A stretch of 64,000 nucleotides of DNA, from contig JAEYUC010000043.1 of assembly GCA_023433705.1 (NCBI GenBank), forward strand, positions 102,853-166,852, read 5' to 3'. Numbering within the stretch: the stretch's first letter is position 1; each line of letters opens with the position of its first letter. Shown here in pieces: positions 26,683-35,307 of this stretch. The notes under the pieces are model-generated. The model ran no database searches and was not told where the DNA came from. It saw only the letters and a list, made by a program, of their open reading frames with translations. Source of the DNA: Pseudomonadota bacterium (GTDB taxonomy: Bacteria > Pseudomonadota > Gammaproteobacteria > Steroidobacterales > Steroidobacteraceae). Made by a program: the position numbers and the translations under genes.

Positions 26683-26984
26683 AGACTTCGAATCCGCTGG
26701 ATCTCTATCGCGCGGCCGAGGCGCCGGGTCCGTCCGCTGCAACTGACGACTTCATACTCGCGGCCGCGCGGACACGGCATGAGCATGCGAGTCTCATGCG
26801 CCCGCTGCTGCTCGTCTGCGCCATGGGCGTTGCGACGCTGTTCGCCCTGCGCTGGTTCGACGCGGGCGAGACTTCCCCTCAAACTACCGACTTCGGGATC
26901 GCGGAAGGCCAGGCTGCCGCCTGGCTCGCGACGTTCGACCCTTACACACCCACCGGCTACGGAAGCCAGGAAGGATTGCCATGA
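26673..26984 (+). CDS. Small single-pass membrane protein, candidate anti-sigma factor
   Basis: This 103-residue protein has an N-terminal cytoplasmic part of about 45 residues (GLKTSNPLDLYRAAEAPG), one membrane helix (MRPLLLVCAMGVATLFALRWF) and a short periplasmic tail. It overlaps the ECF sigma gene by 10 bp. Position, size and topology fit an anti-sigma factor, but no zinc-binding HxxxCxxC motif is present and the sequence is not one I recognise. Its stop overlaps the next start in an ATGA. Confidence 0.6.
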   Translation: MGLKTSNPLDLYRAAEAPGPSAATDDFILAAARTRHEHASLMRPLLLVCAMGVATLFALRWFDAGETSPQTTDFGIAEGQAAAWLATFDPYTPTGYGSQEGLP

Positions 26985-27550
26985 GAAAGCTCGCATTCGC
27001 CGGATTGTTCGCATTCGTCGCGCTCGCGGCCAACTCCGCGGCGCCCGCCGGGTGGATAGTCGCGGGCAGCGCACCGAAGGACTACGAATTCAACACGGAT
27101 CCCGTGCAGGTCGCGGGCGGCCAGAAGAGCGCGCACATCAAGGGCAAGCCGGGCGCCGCGGACTCGGGGTTCGGCACGCTCATGCAGATGTTCGCGGCCG
27201 ACGAGTACCGTGGAGGCCGCTGGAAGCTGTCGGCGCGCATGCGCACGCAGGATGCCCGCAAGGCGCAGCTCTGGATGCGGGTCGATGGCCCGAACCAGAA
27301 GATGAACGGATTCGACAACATGGACGATCGCCCGGTGACGGGAACCAGCGAATGGTCGCTCTACGAGATCGTGCTCGACGTGCCCGAGGACAGCGTCGCC
27401 ATCGCGTTCGGGTTTTTCCTCGCGGGGCCGGGCGAAGTGTGGGCCGACGAATTCAAGCTCGAGCGCGTGACCACCGCCACGCCACTCACGGGCCGCATGC
27501 AGAAACAGGAGAAGCCGCGCGGGCCGGTCAACCTCGACTTCGAGGAGTGA
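26981..27550 (+). CDS. Secreted jelly-roll protein
   Basis: This 189-residue protein has a signal peptide (about 1-20). A single beta-sandwich-like domain follows with GFGTLMQMFAADEYRGGRWKL, AQLWMRVDGPNQ, FDNMDDRPVTGTSEW, YEIVLDVPEDSVAIAFG and GEVWADEFKLE. This domain is known to me as an unnamed module also found at the C-terminus of some bacterial regulators. It probably binds a ligand, possibly a carbohydrate. It forms an operon of three overlapping genes with the ECF sigma factor and the small membrane protein. It may be a sensor or effector of that system. Confidence 0.65.
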   Translation: MRKLAFAGLFAFVALAANSAAPAGWIVAGSAPKDYEFNTDPVQVAGGQKSAHIKGKPGAADSGFGTLMQMFAADEYRGGRWKLSARMRTQDARKAQLWMRVDGPNQKMNGFDNMDDRPVTGTSEWSLYEIVLDVPEDSVAIAFGFFLAGPGEVWADEFKLERVTTATPLTGRMQKQEKPRGPVNLDFEE

Positions 27551-27571
27551 CCGGCGCGCGCGACGATTCGA

Positions 27572-29047
27572 TCAGAGCTTGCGCAGCCAGATGTTGCGGA
27601 ACCGGACGAGATGTCCGTGATCCTGCAGCCGCAGCGGCGCGTCGCCGTGCGCGTAGTAGAACGGCGCGCCGATGTAGGTAGTCCCGCCCTTCAGCTCCGT
27701 GTTGTTCTGCACGAGTACGCCGTTGTGAATGACGGTCACGCGGGCCGGGCTGGCGAGTGATCCGTCGCCATTGAATCGCGGCGCGGTGAAGATGATGTCG
27801 TAGACGTTCCAGTTCTCGGCCGGCCGCGTCGCATTCACGAGCGGCGCGAACTGCTTGTAGATGGACCCCACCATCCCGTTCACGTAGGTCGGGCTCGTGA
27901 AGTTGTCGAGCACCTGCACTTCGTAGATGTCCTGCAGGAACACACCGCTGTTGCCGCGATCCTGGTTCACCTTGTCGGGTGGCAGTTCGGGCGTGAGCCA
28001 CTCGATGTGTAACTGCTGATCGCCGAAGCCGGCCTTCGTCTGGATGTCGCCTTTGCCCGGGGCAACGACCAGCTCGCCGTTGACGATGTTCCAGCGCGCC
28101 GGAGATCCATCGCGCGCGCTCTGCCACGCGTCGAGGTTCTTGCCGTCGAACAGGATGATTGCGTCAGACGGCGGAGCGCCGGGCGTCGCACCCGGTGTCA
28201 CCTTCGGAGGCACCGGGAACCAGACTTCCGTGGCCTTGGGCGGCGGCGGCATGTCGTCGGCGTCGGTGAGTGGGCGAATCGAGATGTTGCGATAGAAGAT
28301 CTCGGCGCTTTCGGCCTGCAGGCCGATGCGGCCATGATCCAGCTTGACCCACGAATTGCTCGCGGCGTCCCAGGACTTCAGGTCGCTGGCGCGCATGTTC
28401 ACGACGCCGTTGACGATGTGCGTCGCGCGATCGCCACGCACGATGATCTCGAGCTTGTTCCAGCCCGGGTACTCGTTCACGCGGCCGTGGCGCACGCGCT
28501 CGAATTTGCCTTCGTTGCCGACAGTGATCCCGACGCCGCCGTTTTCGGGGAGCGTGTAGCGCCGCGTCTTCGGGTCGATGAAGCTCGTCGCGCGCGAGGA
28601 GATCGCCCAGAGGTCGCCCGTATCCCCTTCCTGGATCTGCGACTCGAGCGCGGCCGGCCAGTCGGCGGGACGGTCGCGGTGGATGTGATAGAGCAGTCCC
28701 GCGTCGCGCACGTGATCGTTGCGCGGCGCGAATTTCTTCTCGCCCCATTTGTATTCGAGGCTCAGGCGGTAGTCGCGGTGTTCTGTGTTGGTCACGAGCA
28801 CGACGTTGGGTTGCTCGCTGCCGGCGGCGTGCGTCGGATAGGCGTGGATCGTGCCGTCCTCGACGCGGAAGTAGCTCGCGGGCGCCGGCGCGTTATCGGG
28901 GGTTTTCGAGGCATAAGTTGCGGTCCATCCGCTGAGGTTCTTGCCGTTGAACAGCGGCTTCCAGGCTGGTGTGGCCTCCGCGGCCAGCGCCGCACCCGCG
29001 ACAAAGAAACCCAACACCGCCGTGGCGGCGGCCGAAATCCGAAGCAT
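27572..29047 (-). CDS. Secreted protein with two DUF1080 (3-keto-disaccharide hydrolase-like) domains
   Basis: This 491-residue exported protein has a signal peptide ending AALAAEA. Domain 1 covers about 28-255 (WKPLFNGKNLSGWTATY, YRLSLEYKWGEKKF). A proline-rich linker follows (PPPPKATEVWFPVPPKVTPG). Domain 2 covers about 300-490 (AIILFDGKNLDAWQS, QLHIEWLTPELP, NSGVFLQDIYEVQVLD). DUF1080 proteins are concanavalin-like beta-sandwiches. Characterised members hydrolyse 3-keto-glucosides. The duplicated fold suggests action on a complex glycan or glycoside. GGGGGAA precedes ATG 29047. It lies just after tRNA-Lys and converges with the ECF cluster across a 21-bp gap. Confidence 0.85.
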   Translation of the reverse strand: MLRISAAATAVLGFFVAGAALAAEATPAWKPLFNGKNLSGWTATYASKTPDNAPAPASYFRVEDGTIHAYPTHAAGSEQPNVVLVTNTEHRDYRLSLEYKWGEKKFAPRNDHVRDAGLLYHIHRDRPADWPAALESQIQEGDTGDLWAISSRATSFIDPKTRRYTLPENGGVGITVGNEGKFERVRHGRVNEYPGWNKLEIIVRGDRATHIVNGVVNMRASDLKSWDAASNSWVKLDHGRIGLQAESAEIFYRNISIRPLTDADDMPPPPKATEVWFPVPPKVTPGATPGAPPSDAIILFDGKNLDAWQSARDGSPARWNIVNGELVVAPGKGDIQTKAGFGDQQLHIEWLTPELPPDKVNQDRGNSGVFLQDIYEVQVLDNFTSPTYVNGMVGSIYKQFAPLVNATRPAENWNVYDIIFTAPRFNGDGSLASPARVTVIHNGVLVQNNTELKGGTTYIGAPFYYAHGDAPLRLQDHGHLVRFRNIWLRKL

Positions 29048-29091
29048 GGTGTTCCCCCCGGTGAATGTGCGGGGAGTTTATCGAAACGGGA

Positions 29092-29166
29092 TGGTGGGTT
29101 GGGTGGGGATCGAACCCACGACCACCGCCTTAAAAGGGCGCTGCTCTACCGCTGAGCTACCAACCC
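29092..29166 (-). tRNA. tRNA-Lys (anticodon TTT)
   Basis: The minus strand folds as a full cloverleaf of 75 nt. The acceptor GGGTTGG pairs with CCAACCC, with discriminator A and an encoded CCA. The D-arm is GCTCAGCGGTAGAGC, the anticodon loop CTTTTAA (TTT at 29132-29134), and the T-arm GTGGG-TTCGATC-CCCAC. The outermost pair of the anticodon stem (27-43) is G-G. It stands 20 bp after queC, as the last element of the Tol-Pal/queuosine cluster. Confidence 0.96.
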
Positions 29167-29185
29167 CCCGCGAAGGGCGCGCAGT

Positions 29186-29854
29186 CTACACATACCGTGT
29201 CGGATCGGCGACCCCCGCGGCCGCGAAGCCCTCGCGGCGCAGGCGGCAGGAGTCGCAGCGGCCGCAGGCGCGGCCCGAATCGTCGGCCTGGTAGCAGGAA
29301 ACCGTGAGGGCGAAGTCAACGCCGTTTTCGATGCCGGTGCGCACGATTTGCGCCTTGCTCATGGAAATGAGCGGCGCCCGGATGGCGATGGGACTGCCCT
29401 CCACACCTGCCTTGGTCGCGAGCTTCGCGAGATTCTGGAACGCGGCGATGAACTCGGGGCGGCAGTCCGGGTAACCCGAGTAGTCCACCGCGTTCACGCC
29501 GACGTGGATTTCCTCGGCCTTCAGCACCTCGGCCCACGCGAGCGCGAGCGACAACATGATCGTGTTGCGCGCGGGGACGTAAGTGATGGGAATGCCGGTG
29601 GTCGGCGACGTCGGCACATCGACCGAATGATCCGTGAGCGCGGACCCACCGATGTTCGCGAGGTCGACGTGCATGACCCGGTGCTCGCGCGCGCCCAATG
29701 CGCGCGCCACCGCGGCTGCGGCGTTGAGCTCGGCCTGGTGACGCTGCCCATACGCCACCGACAACGCGTAACTCTCGAGCCCGCCTGCGCGCGCCAATGC
29801 AAGAACGGTCGCGGAATCGAGTCCGCCTGACAGCAATACGACCGCGCGTTTCAT
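29186..29854 (-). CDS. queC: 7-cyano-7-deazaguanine synthase QueC
   Basis: This 222-residue enzyme converts 7-carboxy-7-deazaguanine with ATP and ammonia to preQ0 in queuosine biosynthesis. The ATP-pyrophosphatase P-loop [11 protein letters not shown] is near residue 8. The zinc-binding C-terminus reads [20 protein letters not shown] with the four expected cysteines. ATG 29854 gives the usual [11 protein letters not shown] start. It follows queE on the same strand with 75 bp between them, a gap filled by a palindromic repeat element. Confidence 0.95.
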   Translation of the reverse strand: MKRAVVLLSGGLDSATVLALARAGGLESYALSVAYGQRHQAELNAAAAVARALGAREHRVMHVDLANIGGSALTDHSVDVPTSPTTGIPITYVPARNTIMLSLALAWAEVLKAEEIHVGVNAVDYSGYPDCRPEFIAAFQNLAKLATKAGVEGSPIAIRAPLISMSKAQIVRTGIENGVDFALTVSCYQADDSGRACGRCDSCRLRREGFAAAGVADPTRYV

Positions 29855-29929
29855 CCCCACCTCGGTGCCGGGTTTACTTTCCCCACTCTGCCTATCCCCA
29901 CTTTTTACACCGGCACCACTGTCCCCACC
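29855..29929. repeat. Palindromic/direct repeat element between queE and queC
   Basis: GGTGCCGG (29864-29871) is inverted against CCGGCACC (29910-29917). Four direct copies of CCCCAC lie at 29855, 29881, 29896 and 29923. The element fills the whole gap between the queE stop and the queC ATG, so a transcript of both would carry it, and it occupies the position of the queC ribosome site. The GGTGCC core recalls the other elements in this window. Confidence 0.7.
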
Positions 29930-30598
29930 TCACTTGCCGGGGACGTTGCCCCAGAGGATTTTGTGGAGCTGGAGCTGGAAACGCACCGGCAGGCGGTCCG
30001 CGAGGATCCAGTCGGCGAGCTGGCGTGCCGGCTGCTGTTCGGCGCTGGGGCTGAAGAGGACGGTGCAGCGGTCGGCGAGGCCGAGCTCGGCGAACTTGGA
30101 GCGGGCCCAGTCGTAGTCGGCGCGATCGCAGATCACGAACTTGATCTGCTCCTCGGGGCGCAGCAGCGCGAGATCCTCGTAGCGATTGCGGCGCTCCTCG
30201 CCAGAGGCCGGCGTCTTCACGTCGACGACGCGTACGACGCGGGCATCGACACCGGCGAGCGGCATCGCGCCGCTGGTCTCGAGCGACACGCGATAACCGG
30301 CATCACACAGCGCCGTGAGCAACGGCAGGCAGGACTTCTGCGCGAGCGGCTCGCCGCCCGTGACGCACACGTGGCGCGTCGAGAATTCCGCGACCTTCGC
30401 GAGGATTTCATCCAGCGTGCGCCACTCGCCGCCGTGGAACGCGTACGCCGTGTCGCAGTACTGGCAGCGCAACGGACAGCCGGTGAGCCGCACGAACACG
30501 GTGGGGAAGCCGACCGTGTCGGCCTCCCCCTGCAACGAATGGAAAATCTCCGTGATCTTCAGGCGGCGCGCGGTGGCGCCGCCTGTCTCATCGTCCAT
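29930..30598 (-). CDS. queE: 7-carboxy-7-deazaguanine synthase QueE (radical SAM)
   Basis: This 222-residue radical SAM enzyme rearranges 6-carboxytetrahydropterin to 7-carboxy-7-deazaguanine for queuosine. The iron-sulfur motif is GCPLRCQYCDTAYAF (CX3CX2C). The N-terminus EIFHSLQGEADTVGFPTVFV and CVTGGEPL are typical of the family. ATG 30598 overlaps the 3' end of cpoB by 11 bp. It precedes queC in the same leftward transcript. Confidence 0.95.
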   Translation of the reverse strand: MDDETGGATARRLKITEIFHSLQGEADTVGFPTVFVRLTGCPLRCQYCDTAYAFHGGEWRTLDEILAKVAEFSTRHVCVTGGEPLAQKSCLPLLTALCDAGYRVSLETSGAMPLAGVDARVVRVVDVKTPASGEERRNRYEDLALLRPEEQIKFVICDRADYDWARSKFAELGLADRCTVLFSPSAEQQPARQLADWILADRLPVRFQLQLHKILWGNVPGK

Positions 30599-31340
30599 TT
30601 GAAAGTCGCTTCAAGCGCTCCGTGGCGAGTTGCGCCGCTTCCGTTCCCGGATATCGACGCGCGACGTCTTCCAGCGTCGCGCGCGCGTCCGCATTGCGGC
30701 CGAGCGCAGCCTGCGTGAATCCGATCTTCACCAGCGCGTCCGGCGCCTTGCGCGAATCCGGCCAGCCGGTGGTGACCTTTTCGAACGCCGCGATCGCGCT
30801 CTGGTACTCGCGCGTCACGTAGTACGCCTCGCCTAACCAGTACTGCGCGTTGCTCGCGAGCGGGCTGTCCGGATACGACGCGACGAAGCCCTTGAAGCCG
30901 CTGATCGCCTTCGGATAGTCCGAGGACTTGAGCGCGTTGAACGCCTCGTCGTATGCACCCTGCTCGCCCTGCGCCGATCCAGCGGCGCTCGGCGCGCTCC
31001 CGGGCGTCGAAGCGGATCCCGACCCGACGCCCCCCAGCGTCTCGAGTGCGGCGATACGCCGGTCGAGATCGCCGTAGAGGTTGCGGGTCTGGTTCTTGCC
31101 GCCCTCGGTCTGGTTCTGCAGCAGCTCGACCTCGCCGCGGATCGCGCGCAGGTCCGCCTGCAGACGATCGATGCGTTGCGAGAGCTCGAGCAGGCTCTGG
31201 TTCGTCAGCACGCGCTCGATACGCTGCACGCGGTTGTCGATGTCGTTCAGGCGGATCTGGACGGGATCTTCCTCCGGCGCGACGGCGCAGCCGACGAGCA
31301 CGGATCCCGCGGCGATGGCGAGCAGTCGAAGAGCTGTCAT
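30588..31340 (-). CDS. cpoB: Cell division coordinator CpoB (YbgF)
   Basis: This 250-residue periplasmic protein of the Tol-Pal complex coordinates outer-membrane constriction with peptidoglycan synthesis. The export signal is about residues 1-20 (AIAAGSVLVGC). It resembles a lipobox, unlike the cleaved soluble form in Escherichia coli. A coiled-coil trimerisation region covers about 25-95. A Ser/Gly/Ala-rich linker follows, then TPR repeats (YDEAFNALKSSDYPKAISGF, ASNAQYWLGEAYYVTREYQS) to the end. ATG 31340 has AGGTG upstream. It lies 19 bp after pal. Confidence 0.92.
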   Translation of the reverse strand: MTALRLLAIAAGSVLVGCAVAPEEDPVQIRLNDIDNRVQRIERVLTNQSLLELSQRIDRLQADLRAIRGEVELLQNQTEGGKNQTRNLYGDLDRRIAALETLGGVGSGSASTPGSAPSAAGSAQGEQGAYDEAFNALKSSDYPKAISGFKGFVASYPDSPLASNAQYWLGEAYYVTREYQSAIAAFEKVTTGWPDSRKAPDALVKIGFTQAALGRNADARATLEDVARRYPGTEAAQLATERLKRLSNGR

Positions 31341-31359
31341 CGTTGCACCTGTCTCCCGA

Positions 31360-31878
31360 TTACCTGAGGTAAATGATTTCCACGCGGCGATTCTGCGCAT
31401 AGGCCTGCTCGTCGCTGCCCGCGACCGCCGGGCGCTCTTCGCCGTAGCTCACGGTCGACAGCTGCACTTCGGAAACACCCTGCAGCAGCAGCGCGCGGCG
31501 CACGGCCTGCCCGCGGCGCTCGCCGAGGCCGATGTTGTACTCGCGCGAGCCGCGCTCGTCGGCGTGGCCTTCGAGGCGCACCTTCTGCGTGGGATTCGAG
31601 GCGAGGTAGCGCGCATGCGCGGCCACCACCGACTGCGAATCGGCGCGGATGTCGGCGCGATCGAAATCGAAGTAGATGATGCGCTTCGACAGCAGTTCGC
31701 CGGAGGGACCGGCGGCATCCGCGACGTCGGCGCCGGCGTCATCGACTCCGCTGGTGTCCGCGGTGCTCTGCTGCTGCGGCGGCGGTTCCGGAGCCGTTTC
31801 CGGCTTGGATCCGCAGGCGGCGAACAACAACAGCGACGCGACGAATGCGGTGGCGGTAGCGAGTTTTTTCGTTTGCAT
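31360..31878 (-). CDS. pal: Peptidoglycan-associated lipoprotein Pal
   Basis: This 172-residue outer-membrane lipoprotein has the lipobox LLFAAC near residue 22. A Pro/Gln/Asp-rich tether is followed by an OmpA-like domain: IIYFDFDRADIRADSQ, LEGHADERGSREYNIGLGERR and QNRRVEIIYLR. It binds peptidoglycan and TolB and is the outer-membrane anchor of the Tol system. ATG 31878 is chosen for AGGAA upstream and the signal peptide that follows (MQTKKLATATAF). The linker is richer in Asp/Ala than in Escherichia coli. Confidence 0.96.
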   Translation of the reverse strand: MQTKKLATATAFVASLLLFAACGSKPETAPEPPPQQQSTADTSGVDDAGADVADAAGPSGELLSKRIIYFDFDRADIRADSQSVVAAHARYLASNPTQKVRLEGHADERGSREYNIGLGERRGQAVRRALLLQGVSEVQLSTVSYGEERPAVAGSDEQAYAQNRRVEIIYLR

Positions 31879-31937
31879 GCCTGAGTTCCTGGATTGCGTT
31901 CTTGATGGAATGGTGGAGGGTTGATAGTTAGTCGGGA

Positions 31938-33236
31938 TCACGGCAGGAACGGACCCCAGACGGGCTCGCGCACCTCGCCCGCGTCGGCCTGGAGCCGCGA
32001 CGAGGTCTGCCCGTCGATCGAAATCGTCTGCAGGACGCCCTTCCCTCGCTCGCGCCCCGCGAGGATCAGCATGGCGCCGTTCGGCGCGAAGCTCGGGCTC
32101 TCGTCCTGGCGGCCCTGCGACAGGATCTGCACCGTGCCCGAGGCGAGGTCCTGCACGCCGATGCGAAACGCGCCCTGGTCGTTGGTGAGCACCGCGAGTT
32201 GCTTGCCGTCCGGGGAAATGCGCGGCCGCGCGTTGTACGAGCCCGTGAACGTGACGCGGCGCGGACGCTCGTTCGAGCCCAGCGCCAGCCGGTAGACCTG
32301 CGGATTACCCGAGCGGTCCGACGTGAAGTAGAGGGTCGACCCATCCGGCGAGAACACCGCCTCGGTGTCGATGCCGGCATCGTCGGTGAGCCGCGTGAGC
32401 TGCTGGCTCGTCAGGTCGAGTAGATAGATGTCGAGGTTGCCGTTGCTGCCCGAGAGGGTCAGCGCGAGCTTCTTGCCGTCCGGCGACCATGCCGGCGCGC
32501 CGTTGATGCCGGCGCGCGCCGATACCATGCTGCGCTTCCCGGTGGCTACCTCCTGCACGTACACCGCGGACACACGCCGCTCGAACGAGACGTACGCGAG
32601 CATCTTGCCGTCGGCCGACCAGGCGGGCGACATGAGCGGGTACTTCGAGCTCAGGACGACGCGCGGATTCTCGCCGTCCGCGTCGGCGACGATGAGCTGG
32701 TACTGCTGGTTCGGCGGCTTGCCGTCAACCGAGACGTACGCGATGCGCGTCGCGAACGCGCCGCGCACGCCGAGGATCTTCTCGTATATCGCGTCGGCGA
32801 CCCGGTGCGCACCGTTGCGCAGGTTGCTCGGCTTCACGGTCCATTTCTGACCCAGCAGCCGCTGCCCCGTCAGCACGTTGACGAGCTCGGCGTCGATCGC
32901 GATGTCGCCGCCCGGCAGCGCCGTCAGCCGTCCGACCACGACGTAGTCGTTGCGCTGCTGCTTCCAGCCCGCGACGTCGACTTCGGATGCGGTGGTCGGC
33001 GTGGTGAGCATGTCGCCGCGCGGCATGCCCTTGAAGCGGCCGCTGCTCTCGAGGTCGCGTTGCACGATCGCGGCGACGTCGACACCGCCGTCGGCGGGCA
33101 CCGCGCGCGCGAACGGCACCACCGCGATCGGAATCGGATCGGTGACACCCTGCGTGATGGTGAGCTTGAGCTGCGCGAACGCGCTGTTCGCGCATCCGAA
33201 CAAGGCGAGCAATACGTAGGCGGCGAGTTTTTTCAT
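31938..33236 (-). CDS. tolB: Tol-Pal system beta-propeller protein TolB
   Basis: This 432-residue periplasmic protein has a signal peptide about 1-22 (ANSAFAQ). The N-terminal alpha/beta domain (ITQGVTDPIPIAVVPF) is followed by a six-bladed propeller with repeated SPDGKxLAY-type strands (WSADGKMLAYVSF, WSPDGKKLALTLSG, FSPDGSTLYFTSDRSG). It cycles between Pal and TolA/OM partners. ATG 33236 starts 4 bp after the tolA stop. Confidence 0.96.
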   Translation of the reverse strand: MKKLAAYVLLALFGCANSAFAQLKLTITQGVTDPIPIAVVPFARAVPADGGVDVAAIVQRDLESSGRFKGMPRGDMLTTPTTASEVDVAGWKQQRNDYVVVGRLTALPGGDIAIDAELVNVLTGQRLLGQKWTVKPSNLRNGAHRVADAIYEKILGVRGAFATRIAYVSVDGKPPNQQYQLIVADADGENPRVVLSSKYPLMSPAWSADGKMLAYVSFERRVSAVYVQEVATGKRSMVSARAGINGAPAWSPDGKKLALTLSGSNGNLDIYLLDLTSQQLTRLTDDAGIDTEAVFSPDGSTLYFTSDRSGNPQVYRLALGSNERPRRVTFTGSYNARPRISPDGKQLAVLTNDQGAFRIGVQDLASGTVQILSQGRQDESPSFAPNGAMLILAGRERGKGVLQTISIDGQTSSRLQADAGEVREPVWGPFLP

Positions 33237-33240
33237 GCGT

Positions 33241-34155
33241 TCAGTCTTGCGGGGCAAATGTCAGCTCCAGGTTGCGCTCGAACAATGCCGGGTCCGGCGG
33301 CGGCGGCAGCGGCGACGCGCGGTACACCGCGGCTTCGACCGACTCGCGCAGCGCCGGGTCCGGGATGCTGCAGCTCAGCACGCGGACTGAGGTCACTTCT
33401 CCACCCGGGACCTGCGAAACCGCAACCTTACACTCGATGCCCGCTCTTGCCGAGGGCGGGCGAATCCAGGCACGTGTGATGCGCGCGACGATCTGGTTGT
33501 ACCAGCTGATGGCCTGCGGGCTGTTGCGCATCGCGCTCCTGCGCTCTTCGGCCTCGAGGCTGCGTCGCAGTTCCGCTTCACGCGCGAGCCGCGCCTTCTC
33601 CTCCGCGGCCTTTTTCGCCGCGGCGGCCTCTTCGGCGCGCTTCTTTTCGAGCGCCTTTTTCTCGGCCGCGGCTTTCTCCGCGGCAGCCTTCTCCGCGGCC
33701 GCCTTCGCGGCGGCCTGCTTTTCGGCTTCGAGACGTTCGGTTTCCTTCCGCTCGGCTTCTTTCTTCTCGGCCTCGATCCGTTCCTGCTCGCGCTTCTCGG
33801 CCTCGAGCTTCTGCTGTTCTTCCTCGCGCTGTCGTTCCAGCTCCGCCGGATCCGGTTCGGGCGGGGTCTCCGGTTCCACGGGAGTCGGCTCGGGTTCGGG
33901 CTCCGGCTCTTGTACCGGCTCGGTCACGGGTTCAGGTTCGGGCGTGGGCTCGGGCCGCGCGTCCGGAATCGGCTTCAGGTTGAGCGCGCGCTCGTCGACC
34001 ACCGAACCTTCGACCGCGAGGGTCTCGGGCGGTGGCGGTTCGTGTTTCCACGTGAACCAGCCGTAGACCGCCGCGACGACGATCGCCGAATGCAGCAGCA
34101 CCGATAGCGCGATCGCGCGCGCACTGCCGGTTTTCGGAGGTTTCTGCGGCGGCAT
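33241..34155 (-). CDS. tolA: Tol-Pal system protein TolA
   Basis: This 304-residue inner-membrane energy transducer has TM1 about 14-33. A Pro/Glu-rich stretch follows (PEPTPEPEPVTEPVQEPEPE), then a long Ala/Lys/Glu helix (about 105-205) that spans the periplasm. The globular C-terminal domain (WYNQIVARITRAWIRPPSAR, CKVAVSQVPGGEVTSVRVLS) contacts TolB and Pal. The Pro/Glu segment before the helix is more extended than in Escherichia coli. It is encoded 14 bp after tolR. Confidence 0.93.
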   Translation of the reverse strand: MPPQKPPKTGSARAIALSVLLHSAIVVAAVYGWFTWKHEPPPPETLAVEGSVVDERALNLKPIPDARPEPTPEPEPVTEPVQEPEPEPEPTPVEPETPPEPDPAELERQREEEQQKLEAEKREQERIEAEKKEAERKETERLEAEKQAAAKAAAEKAAAEKAAAEKKALEKKRAEEAAAAKKAAEEKARLAREAELRRSLEAEERRSAMRNSPQAISWYNQIVARITRAWIRPPSARAGIECKVAVSQVPGGEVTSVRVLSCSIPDPALRESVEAAVYRASPLPPPPDPALFERNLELTFAPQD

Positions 34156-34169
34156 CGAGCCTCAGTGAC

Positions 34170-34625
34170 CTAACGATTCCGGAGCTTTTCCGGGGGCTGA
34201 GTGATGAACCCGACTTTGCTGGCGCCGGCGCGCTGCAGGATGGTCATTGCGGATACGACTTCTCCATAAGCCACCCGGTAATCGCCACGCACCAGCACCG
34301 TCGTTTCGGGTGCACGGCGCAGCACGGCGGCGGCCTGGGCTTCGACCTTGGCCGCATCGATGGGTTCATCCTCGGGCTCGTTGTAGTTGAGGAATAGCTG
34401 CCCGCGCTCGTTGATGGTGAGCACGATGGGCTTCGAGTCCTTCAGCATGTCCGGCGGGATCGCCTGCGCATTGGCCTTCGGCAAATCGACCTTGACGCCT
34501 TCGGCCAGCAGCGGCGCGGTGATCATGAAGATGATCAGCAACACCAGCATGACGTCGATATAGGGCACGACGTTGATTTCGCCCATGAGACGGCGGCGGC
34601 GGGTAGTTTGATTCACCGATGGCAT
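34170..34625 (-). CDS. tolR: Tol-Pal proton-channel protein TolR
   Basis: This 151-residue ExbD/TolR-type protein has one membrane helix with the proton-carrying aspartate in VVPYIDVMLVLLIIFMIT. A periplasmic domain follows (VDLPKANAQAIPP, LVRGDYRVAYGEVVSAM). With TolQ it converts the proton gradient into motion of TolA. The tolQ stop lies 7 bp upstream. Confidence 0.95.
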   Translation of the reverse strand: MPSVNQTTRRRRLMGEINVVPYIDVMLVLLIIFMITAPLLAEGVKVDLPKANAQAIPPDMLKDSKPIVLTINERGQLFLNYNEPEDEPIDAAKVEAQAAAVLRRAPETTVLVRGDYRVAYGEVVSAMTILQRAGASKVGFITQPPEKLRNR

Positions 34626-34632
34626 GGCGCCC

Positions 34633-35301
34633 TCACTTCCCCGCGTAGCGCTGCAGGATGGTGGAGAACTCCTCCATGAACGCGTCGTAACGCAGTTCGA
34701 GACGGCTCACCTGGTCGGCATAACGGTTGTAGGCGATCACCGCGGGGATCGCGGCGAACAGGCCGATGGCGGTGGCGATGAGCGCCTCGGCGATGCCGGG
34801 CGCGACCATCGCGATCGTCGCCTGCTGCACGCCGCCGAGCGCCACGAACGCGCTCATGATGCCCCACACCGTGCCGAACAGGCCGACGTACGGACTGGTC
34901 GAACCGATGGTCGCGAGGTTCGAGAGGCTCTCTTCGAGTCGCTCGATCTCCTTGAGCTGTCCGACGCGCATCGCGCGACGCGCGCCCTCGAGCAACTGGT
35001 CAGCCGGGATTCCGCCCTGCTTGAGCCGCGCGAACTCGCGAAAGCCGAACTCGAAGATGCTCGACATGCCGGTGGCGCCGCCCCGTCCTTCGATCTGCCG
35101 GTACAGCGCGGTGAGATCCCCGCCCTTCCAGAAGCTGTTCTCGAAACTCTCAGCCTCCGACTGCGCGCGCGATATCAGCGAACGCTTGCGGAAGATGATC
35201 GCCCAGGAAACGAGCGAGGCCAGCAGCAGCAGGCCCATCACGGCCTGCACCACGGGGCTCGCGTTGAGCACCAGTTTTACGATGGATAGTTCGTTTTCCA
35301 T
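34633..35301 (-). CDS. tolQ: Tol-Pal proton-channel protein TolQ
   Basis: This 222-residue ExbB/TolQ-type protein has three membrane helices (about 15-37, 130-152 and 165-190). Typical motifs are LATIGSTSPYVGLFGTVWGIM and AEALIATAIGLFAAIPAVIAYN. With TolR it forms the proton-driven motor. ATG 35301 has AAAGG upstream. An unusual 16-bp tandem repeat separates it from ybgC. Confidence 0.96.
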   Translation of the reverse strand: MENELSIVKLVLNASPVVQAVMGLLLLASLVSWAIIFRKRSLISRAQSEAESFENSFWKGGDLTALYRQIEGRGGATGMSSIFEFGFREFARLKQGGIPADQLLEGARRAMRVGQLKEIERLEESLSNLATIGSTSPYVGLFGTVWGIMSAFVALGGVQQATIAMVAPGIAEALIATAIGLFAAIPAVIAYNRYADQVSRLELRYDAFMEEFSTILQRYAGK

Positions 35302-35307
35302 TGTTAG

